From assembly GCF_000193735.1 (NCBI RefSeq), contig NZ_AEPF01000011.1:1-56348 (forward strand): 56,348 nucleotides of DNA. Direction: 5' to 3'. The stretch is from Neisseria sicca 4320 (GTDB lineage Bacteria > Pseudomonadota > Gammaproteobacteria > Burkholderiales > Neisseriaceae). The position numbers and the translations under genes are program-made. Below, piece by piece: positions 40,509-46,933 of this stretch (position 1 is the first letter of the stretch; each line of letters opens with the position of its first letter). The notes beneath the pieces are model-generated. The model saw only the letters and a list, made by a program, of their open reading frames with translations. It ran no database searches and had not been told where the DNA came from.

Positions 40509-43130
40509 ATGCAAGAACATTACCAGCCCGCCGCCATCGAGCCTGCGGCGCAGAAAAAATGGGATGACGCCCGTATTTTCAACGTCTCCGAAGACGCTTC
40601 CAAACCCAAATACTACTGCCTCTCCATGTTCCCTTACCCCAGCGGCAAGCTGCACATGGGGCATGTGCGCAACTACACCATCGGCGACGTATTGAGCCGC
40701 TTCAAACGCTTAAACGGCTTCAACGTCATGCAGCCTATGGGTTGGGACGCGTTCGGCATGCCGGCGGAAAATGCGGCGATGAAAAACAACGTCGCCCCCG
40801 CCGCTTGGACCTACGACAACATCGAATACATGAAAACCCAGCTCAAAAGCCTGGGTTTTGCGATTGACTGGGAACGCGAAGTCGCCACCTGCAAACCCGA
40901 ATACTACCGCTGGGAACAATGGCTGTTTACCAAGCTGTTTGAAAAAGGCATCGTCTATCGCAAAAACGGCACGGTAAACTGGGACCCGGTCGACCAAACC
41001 GTCCTGGCCAACGAGCAAGTCATCGACGGGCGCGGCTGGCGTTCGGGCGCGTTGATCGAAAAACGCGAAATCCCGATGTATTACTTCAAAATCACGGATT
41101 ATGCCGAAGAGCTGCTCAACGACTTGGACAAGCTGGAACACTGGCCGGAACAAGTCAAAACCATGCAACGCAACTGGATCGGCAAATCACGCGGTATGAC
41201 CGTGCGCTTTGCTATTTCAGACGACAGCAAACAAGGCTTGGAAGGCGATTACGCGAAATTCCTGCAAGTTTATACCACCCGTCCCGACACGTTGATGGGC
41301 GCGACTTATGTTGCCGTTGCCGCCGAGCATCCGCTGGCAACCGCCGCAGCCGCCGACAAACCCGAATTGCAGGCATTTATCGCCGAATGCAAAGCGGGTT
41401 CCGTTGCCGAAGCCGACATGGCGACGATGGAGAAAAAAGGCGTGCCGACCGGCCGCTACGTCATCAACCCGCTCAACGGCGACAAGCTGGAAGTGTGGAT
41501 TGCCAACTATGTATTGTGGGGCTACGGCGACGGCGCGGTGATGGCTGTTCCGGCGCACGACGAACGCGATTTCGAGTTCGCCACCAAATACAATCTGCCG
41601 AAAAAACAAGTCATTGCCGTCGGCGACAACGCATTCGACGCAAACCAATGGCAAGAATGGTATGCCGACAAAGAAAACGGCGTATTGGTCAACAGCGGCG
41701 ACTTGGACGGCATGAATTTTCAGACGGCATTCGACGCCATCGCCGCCAAGCTGCAAAGCCAAGACGCGGGCGAACCGAAAACCCAATACCGCCTGCGCGA
41801 CTGGGGCATTTCGCGCCAACGCTACTGGGGCTGCCCGATTCCCATCGTCCATTGCGAAAAATGCGGCGACGTACCCGTCCCAGCCGACCAACTGCCCGTC
41901 GTTTTGCCTGAAAACGTCGTACCCGACGGTATGGGTTCGCCTTTGGCAAAAATGCCCGAGTTTTACGAAACCACCTGCCCATGCTGCGGCGGCGCGGCAA
42001 AACGCGAAACCGACACCATGGACACCTTCATGGAATCGAGCTGGTATTTCTTCCGCTACATGTCGCCCAAGTTCGCAGAAGGCATGGTATCGGCTGAAGC
42101 CGCGAAATACTGGGGCGCGGTCGACCAATACATCGGTGGTATCGAACACGCGATTCTGCACCTCTTGTACGCGCGTTTCTTCACCAAACTGATGCGCGAC
42201 GAAGGCTTGGTCAGCGTGGACGAACCGTTCGAACGCCTGCTCACGCAAGGCATGGTACTGGCTGAAACTTTTTATAGTGAGAATGAAAAAGGCATCAAAA
42301 CTTGGTACAACGCTGATGATGTACAAAAAGAAAAAGACGGTACTTATAGTTTAATGTGGGCAGATGACCACACCACTGTTCAATTCGGTGGCATGGAAAA
42401 AATGTCCAAGTCCAAAAACAATGGCGTCGATCCGCAAGAAATTATTGAAAGATACGGTTCGGATACCGCCCGCCTGTTCATGATGTTCGCCGCACCGCCC
42501 GAACAGTCCCTCGAATGGAGCGACAGCGGCGTCGAAGGCGCACACCGCTTCCTGCGCCGCCTGTGGCGCACCGTTTACGAATACCTGAAACAAGGCGGCG
42601 CGGTCAAAGCGTTTGCAGGCAGCCAAGACGGTTTGTCTAAAGAACTCAAAGACCTGCGCCACAAACTGCACGCCACCACCGCCAAAGTCAGCGACGACTA
42701 CGGCCGCCGCCAGCAGTTCAACACCGCCATCGCCGCCGTGATGGAATTGCTCAACCAATACGACAAAACCGACACCGGCAGCGAACAAGGCCGCGCCGTC
42801 GCCCAAGAAGTATTGGAAACCGCCGTACGCCTGTTGTGGCCCATCGTGCCCCACATCTGCGAAACCCTGTGGAGCGAATTGAACGGCGCGAAACTGTGGG
42901 AAGCAGGCTGGCCGACAGTCGACGAAGCCGCCTTGGTCAAATCCGAAATCGAAGTCATGGTTCAAGTCAACGGCAAACTGCGCGGCAAAATCACCGTCGC
43001 CGCCGACGCCTCCAAAGCCGACCTCGAAGCCGCCGCACTCGCCACCGAAGGCGCGGTGAAATTCATGGAAGGCAAGCCCGCCAAGAAAATCATCGTCGTA
43101 CCGGGCAGACTGGTGAATATCGTGGTGTAA
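40509..43130 (+). CDS. leuS: Leucyl-tRNA synthetase
   Basis: An 873-residue class Ia synthetase. The HIGH motif is HMGH (49-52), the CP1 editing domain lies at about 220-415 with the TTRPDTLMGATY motif, and KMSKS is near residue 631. I start at MQEHYQPA, the N-terminus I recall for neisserial LeuS; ATG two codons earlier is equally possible, and an open frame extends to 40395 without support. From about 42258 to 42465 the DNA turns AT-rich, and the protein (AETFYSENEKG to IIERYGSD) departs from the Neisseria sequence I recall. This covers the leucine-specific insertion and KMSKS loop. The flanks are standard. Confidence 0.95.
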   Translation: MQEHYQPAAIEPAAQKKWDDARIFNVSEDASKPKYYCLSMFPYPSGKLHMGHVRNYTIGDVLSRFKRLNGFNVMQPMGWDAFGMPAENAAMKNNVAPAAWTYDNIEYMKTQLKSLGFAIDWEREVATCKPEYYRWEQWLFTKLFEKGIVYRKNGTVNWDPVDQTVLANEQVIDGRGWRSGALIEKREIPMYYFKITDYAEELLNDLDKLEHWPEQVKTMQRNWIGKSRGMTVRFAISDDSKQGLEGDYAKFLQVYTTRPDTLMGATYVAVAAEHPLATAAAADKPELQAFIAECKAGSVAEADMATMEKKGVPTGRYVINPLNGDKLEVWIANYVLWGYGDGAVMAVPAHDERDFEFATKYNLPKKQVIAVGDNAFDANQWQEWYADKENGVLVNSGDLDGMNFQTAFDAIAAKLQSQDAGEPKTQYRLRDWGISRQRYWGCPIPIVHCEKCGDVPVPADQLPVVLPENVVPDGMGSPLAKMPEFYETTCPCCGGAAKRETDTMDTFMESSWYFFRYMSPKFAEGMVSAEAAKYWGAVDQYIGGIEHAILHLLYARFFTKLMRDEGLVSVDEPFERLLTQGMVLAETFYSENEKGIKTWYNADDVQKEKDGTYSLMWADDHTTVQFGGMEKMSKSKNNGVDPQEIIERYGSDTARLFMMFAAPPEQSLEWSDSGVEGAHRFLRRLWRTVYEYLKQGGAVKAFAGSQDGLSKELKDLRHKLHATTAKVSDDYGRRQQFNTAIAAVMELLNQYDKTDTGSEQGRAVAQEVLETAVRLLWPIVPHICETLWSELNGAKLWEAGWPTVDEAALVKSEIEVMVQVNGKLRGKITVAADASKADLEAAALATEGAVKFMEGKPAKKIIVVPGRLVNIVV

Positions 43131-43161
43131 AGCCGATTCGGCATTGATTGCTGTAATTAGG

Positions 43162-43206
43162 AAAGGTCGTCTGAAAACTTGGAAACAGGGTTTTCAGACG
43201 ACCTTT
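43162..43206. terminator. DUS-pair terminator after leuS
   Basis: AGGTCGTCTGAA (43164-43175) and TTCAGACGACCT (43193-43204) followed by TTTTT, about 30 bases beyond the leuS stop codon. Confidence 0.88.
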
Positions 43207-43244
43207 TTAAGGTAGATTGAGTTGTCTACATTACAGACCTCAAA

Positions 43245-43351
43245 TATAGTGGATTAACTTTAAACCAGTACGGCGTTGCCTCGCCTTGCCGTACTATCTG
43301 TACTGTCTGCGGCTTCGTCGCCTTGTCCTGATTTAAATTTAATCCACTATA
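43245..43351. mobile_element. Correia element upstream of drg
   Basis: A 107-bp CREE ending 22 bases before the drg start codon. Transcription of drg must begin in the element or in this short gap, so the element probably provides the promoter. Confidence 0.93.
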
Positions 43352-43373
43352 ACTTAATCTCAAAATCCAAAAC

Positions 43374-44177
43374 ATGAATTTATTTTTCGATACCGAATTG
43401 GGTAAGCAACAAAATAAAGCAACCCACAAAATCCGTGTAATGAGCGAGGCTTGGCTAGAAAAAAACGGCTACTGCCCCTGTTGCGGAAGCAAGCCGATGC
43501 AGAGATTTACCAATAACAAACCTGTTGCAGACCTCTTTTGTCCAAACTGTCACGAGCAATATGAATTAAAGAGTAAAAATCAAAAAACTATAGGCAACAG
43601 TGTGCCTGACGGTGCATATCACACCATGTTGGAGCGCATCCAGTCAGATACCAACCCCAACTTTTTCTTTCTTGCATATAAAAAAGCGGATTATTCCATA
43701 CAGCAATTGGTGCTCGTACCTAAACATTTCATAACACCGGACATGATTATTCCCAGAAATAAAGGTATTAAAAACCGACCACACCACATCATGTGTTCCA
43801 TTAATCTTGTACCTTTACCTGAAAGCGGCAAAATATTCTTAATAGACAATTCTCGCATTATCGAACCCGAAATCGTTCTGAAAAAATGGCAATCCAATCT
43901 ATTTTTACGCAACCAAAATGCGGAACGCAAAGGCTGGCTTTTGGCTATTATGAAATGTATCGACCAGCTCCCCAAAGAATTCACATTGTCGCAAATGTAT
44001 GAATTTGAAAACAAACTATCCATCCAATTTCCCCAAAACAACCATATCAAAGACAAAATCCGCCAACAGTTGCAAATTTTGCGTGATCAAAATATGATCG
44101 AATTCATTGGTCGCGGACTTTACAAAAAATCAATAAATTGCGCCCAACTCCCAAGGCGTTTTGATTCCAAATCATGA
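43374..44177 (+). CDS. drg: DpnI-like methyl-directed restriction endonuclease (dam-replacing protein)
   Basis: A 267-residue protein closely resembling DpnI. It has a zinc-binding region CPCCGSKP...CPNC near the N-terminus, the catalytic PD-(D/E)XK core as PVADLFCPNCHEQYELKSK (D...ExK), and a C-terminal winged-helix segment ending in NHIKDKIRQQLQILRDQN, near-identical to DpnI as I recall it. DpnI cleaves GATC only when adenine is methylated, and meningococcal Drg is reported to act the same way. The last ~14 residues (INCAQLPRRFDSKS) are extra and come from reading out of frame into the dam remnant. DNA is AT-richer than leuS. It is incompatible with an active Dam enzyme. Confidence 0.92.
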   Translation: MNLFFDTELGKQQNKATHKIRVMSEAWLEKNGYCPCCGSKPMQRFTNNKPVADLFCPNCHEQYELKSKNQKTIGNSVPDGAYHTMLERIQSDTNPNFFFLAYKKADYSIQQLVLVPKHFITPDMIIPRNKGIKNRPHHIMCSINLVPLPESGKIFLIDNSRIIEPEIVLKKWQSNLFLRNQNAERKGWLLAIMKCIDQLPKEFTLSQMYEFENKLSIQFPQNNHIKDKIRQQLQILRDQNMIEFIGRGLYKKSINCAQLPRRFDSKS

Positions 44178-44301
44178 TACTGAATTCACAAGGGATATCT
44201 ATTCTTCTGCCATTCTGAAAACAGTTGAAGTACAAAGAAATATTGCCGCAAAGGGCAGCAGTCGTAAAAAAGTTGGAGAATTATTGGCAATTTATGCGTG
44301 A
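44137..44301 (+). pseudogene. dam: 3' remnant of a Dam-type adenine methyltransferase gene
   Basis: In a different frame from drg, these bases read GVLIPNHDTEFTRDIYSSA... and end QRNIAAKGSSRKKVGELLAI before TGA at 44299-44301. The order HDT-x-x-TR-x-x-Y, then RxI(A/S)xxGxxRKKVxELLAL, matches the C-terminal ~50 residues of Dam/DpnM (D12-class) enzymes. The catalytic DPPY region and everything upstream are missing, and drg occupies the place. This is what would be left if a recombination replaced the 5' part of dam by drg. The remnant overlaps the last 14 codons of drg and the start of the next methyltransferase. Confidence 0.82.
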
Positions 44302-45090
44302 TTTCGACAAACCGGCTGAAGAAGCCGCCATTTATCAAAGTCGTTTGGAAAAAATCGTTTCAGACGACCTTGTTCTCTACAACGAAAATTCCCTTAACGT
44401 CATGCGGAAGATATTGGGAAAACATCCAAACAGCTGTTTTGATATGATTTTCGCAGACCCTCCTTACTTTCTTTCCAACAACGGCTTCAGTTGTCAAAAC
44501 GGACAAATGGTTTCCGTCAATAAGGGCAACTGGGATAAATCCAACGGAATGGCGGCAGATTTGGAATTGCTCCGACTGTGTTACGCCTTATTAAAACCAA
44601 ACGGCACAATTTGGGTTTGCGGCACATTCCATAATATCTATTTAATCGGCTACCTGATGCAAACCATCGGATACCATATTTTGAACAATATTACTTGGGA
44701 AAACCCAATTCTCCCCCTAATTTGTCCTGCCGTTTCTTTACCCATTCAACAGAAACAATTTTATGGGCAAAGAAAAATAAAAAAGCCAAACACACGTTTC
44801 ATTATGAAACTATGAAAACACAAAATGACGGCAAACAAATGAAATGTGTTTGGGCATTCGCACCTCCAAATAAAACCGAAAAAACATTCGGCAAACATCC
44901 GACACAAAAACCACTCGCCTTTCTTGAACGCTGCATACTCTCAGCTTCAAACATCGGAGATTTAATTTTTGACCCTTTCATGGGCAGCGGCACAACAGGA
45001 GCCGCCGCCTTAAAACATGATCGGAAATTTTGTGGTTGCGAACTAGAAGAAGATTTTTTTGAATTAGCAAAGAAAAGGTTAGAAAAATGA
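44294..45090 (+). pseudogene. DpnA-like N6-adenine DNA methyltransferase, frameshifted
   Basis: A beta-class methyltransferase: catalytic FADPPYFLSNNG near residue 54, then FTHSTETILWAKKN, HPTQKP, and the SAM-binding FDPFMGSGTTG near the C-terminus. It resembles DpnA, the second methyltransferase of DpnII systems, so GATC is the likely target, though this is inference. The frame breaks at GGGAAAACCC (A run 44700-44703). One more A would restore ITWEKPNSPPNLSCRFFTHS. As given it is inactive because the SAM-binding motif is lost. ATG 44294 overlaps the stop of the dam remnant, as methyltransferase genes often do in such operons. A perfect uptake sequence at 44359-44370 lies inside the gene and encodes part of VSDDLV. 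Confidence 0.88.
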
Positions 45091-45641
45091 TTATTGGTGG
45101 AATCGGCGGTGCAAAAATACAAACAGGACTCAGATTCGAAGAACGTACGGACTTACGACAGCTGTTTGAAGAAATTCCTGGATATGACTTAAGGAAAACG
45201 AATGATAATGCTGGTTACGAAGTTTTGTTCAATGGAGAATTGAAGGCTTATTGTTTCAAAAAATATGAGTTTTACCGATTTTTGGAAAGACCGGAATACA
45301 ATATTAATTGGAAAGACCATCTATCTAAAAGATTACTACCCGACAATGGGTTATTTATCATCATCCGTGATACCTTATTTATTATTGAAATCAAATTCCA
45401 ACAAACCCCTAGTTCAGTAGATGAGAAATTACAAACTTGCGACTTTAAGAGAAAACAATATACAAAATTGGTTCACTCTTTAGGTTGGCGGGTTGAGTAT
45501 GTATATGTTTTGAATAATTGGTACAGTAAACCAGAGTATAAGGATGTTTTAGATTATATTATCAGTGTTAACTGTCATTACCAATTTAACACGATTCCCT
45601 TAAGGTGGTTTGGACTGCCTGATGATGAAATGAATGAATAA
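45087..45641 (+). CDS. Probable restriction endonuclease, PD-(D/E)XK-like
   Basis: A 184-residue AT-rich gene whose ATG overlaps the methyltransferase stop codon (ATGA), so it belongs to the same operon. The protein starts MIIGGIGGAKIQTGLRFEER. Its centre has NGLFIIIRDTLFIIEIKFQ, two beta strands ending in ExK, with an aspartate (D96) upstream, which fits a PD-(D/E)XK nuclease core. DFKRKQYTKL forms the following helix. It is shorter than R.DpnII/MboI (about 280 residues) and I see no similarity to them. The nuclease call rests on motif and operon position; recognition site unknown. Confidence 0.68.
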   Translation: MIIGGIGGAKIQTGLRFEERTDLRQLFEEIPGYDLRKTNDNAGYEVLFNGELKAYCFKKYEFYRFLERPEYNINWKDHLSKRLLPDNGLFIIIRDTLFIIEIKFQQTPSSVDEKLQTCDFKRKQYTKLVHSLGWRVEYVYVLNNWYSKPEYKDVLDYIISVNCHYQFNTIPLRWFGLPDDEMNE

Positions 45642-45667
45642 ATACCATATTTAAAACACAGCCGTTC

Positions 45668-45699
45668 AAGGTCGTCTGAATATCATTTCAGACGACCTT
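45668..45699. terminator. DUS-pair terminator closing the restriction-modification island
   Basis: AGGTCGTCTGAA (45669-45680) and TTCAGACGACCT (45687-45698) with a six-base loop. Confidence 0.88.
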
Positions 45700-45790
45700 T
45701 CACCAATTCCCGCCGTTTTCCGTCTTTCTGCCATTGTGATAAAGTAGCTCGACCTTTTGTTCAAAATACGCGGATTCCACCACACAGCTT

Positions 45791-46702
45791 ATGGAAACAT
45801 CCTGTCTTAACAGCCAACAGCTCGTCAACATGGTTCAACAGGGCGAAGGGGGCGACTATTTGGACGGCAGCTACCGTTTTGAAACCTTGTGCAGCGGCAT
45901 TTCCCTGCACGGCGGCAGCCTGACCGCGCGCAAAACGTTTCAAAGCACGCGCCTGTCGGAGCCTTACATCGCGTTTGTCCTGCTGCTCGAAGGCAGTTTG
46001 GATTTCGGCATTAATCGCGAACGTTACCGTATTGAAGCTGAAGGCGGACATGTCCTATTGATTGCGTGCGACGAGGAAATCTTGTTCAGCCGTTATTTGT
46101 ATGAAGGCGGGCATACGGCGAAACTGACGCTCAAGGGGTTAGACCGCTGGCTGGCGCGCCCGCAATATGCGGGTTTGCTGCAGGCGGTTTATCGGGAAAA
46201 AGTCAGACATTGGCCGCTGGACAGCGGTCTGCGCCGCCTTGCTTTAAGCAGCTTGAAGGGGGCGGAGCAAGGCGGATTGGCGGACGACTTACAGCGTGAA
46301 GCGGACGTGTTGCAACTTTTGGCAGGACTGTGGACGGATTTTCTCAAGCGCTATCCCTATACCGAAACCGCCGCCGAACCGCCTCATCCTTCGGAAAGTT
46401 TCATCCGTCTGCTCAACCAGGCATTCGATGCGGGCGCGCACCAAGTATCCGCGCTTGCCGACGCGCTGCATATCAGCGAGCGGACGCTGCAACGCCGCCT
46501 TAAAGAATCGTTCGGTACGACGGCAAGCGAGTGGCTGCGGCACAAGCATATGCAATATGCGCTGTATGCTTTGGGTACGGACAGCGTCAGCATAGGCGAA
46601 ATAGCCTACCGTTGCGGCTACGCCCATGTTTCAAGCTTTACCAAGGCATTTCGCGAATATTTCGGCTGCACACCGGCGGAGTTGAGAAAACGAGGTGAGT
46701 GA
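45791..46702 (+). CDS. AraC-family transcriptional regulator
   Basis: A 303-residue regulator. The C-terminal ~100 residues contain two helix-turn-helix units: VSALADALHISERTLQRRLKESFG, then DSVSIGEIAYRCGYAHVSSFTKAFREYFGCTPAELR, the AraC signature. The N-terminal ~180 residues hold a cupin-like or less defined effector domain. Neisseria AraC regulators include MtrA and MpeR, which control efflux and iron genes, but this one cannot be matched to either from sequence alone. adhE converges with it from the other side. Confidence 0.88.
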   Translation: METSCLNSQQLVNMVQQGEGGDYLDGSYRFETLCSGISLHGGSLTARKTFQSTRLSEPYIAFVLLLEGSLDFGINRERYRIEAEGGHVLLIACDEEILFSRYLYEGGHTAKLTLKGLDRWLARPQYAGLLQAVYREKVRHWPLDSGLRRLALSSLKGAEQGGLADDLQREADVLQLLAGLWTDFLKRYPYTETAAEPPHPSESFIRLLNQAFDAGAHQVSALADALHISERTLQRRLKESFGTTASEWLRHKHMQYALYALGTDSVSIGEIAYRCGYAHVSSFTKAFREYFGCTPAELRKRGE

Positions 46703-46738
46703 TAGGGCAAATAGTGAGGGGGTCGTCTGAAAAATATA

Positions 46739-46828
46739 TTTCGTAGCGTGGGCTTTGCCCGCGAAATACAAAATTTTGCCGAGACTATTCTGTTTTGTCT
46801 GCTTCGTGGGCAAAACCCACGCTACGGC
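46739..46828. repeat. Inverted repeat pair between the AraC gene and adhE
   Basis: TTCGTAGCGTGGGCTTTGCC (from 46740) recurs inverted as GGGCAAAACCCACGCTACG (ending 46826), with a ~35-base spacer. Each copy is itself partly palindromic. A related single copy is at 38612-38637. An eroded uptake sequence (GGGTCGTCTGAA) precedes it at 46720. Confidence 0.7.
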
Positions 46829-46861
46829 TGCTAAAAATAAGTGGGGCACAATATAAAAAAC

Positions 46862-46905
46862 AGAGGTCGCCTGAAAACCGTATTTCTGGTTTTCAGACGA
46901 CCTTT
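46862..46905. terminator. DUS-pair terminator after adhE
   Basis: AGGTCGCCTGAA (46864-46875, one change) and TTCAGACGACCT (46892-46903), just past the adhE stop codon. Confidence 0.82.
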
Positions 46906-46933
46906 TCTTACGCCTTATTGTGTTTCGCGAACT

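Noticed and set aside
44225..44293. TTG-initiated N-terminal extension of the DpnA-like methyltransferase
   Set aside because: These bases read better as the Dam C-terminus in another frame, and ATG 44294 gives a normal family N-terminus.
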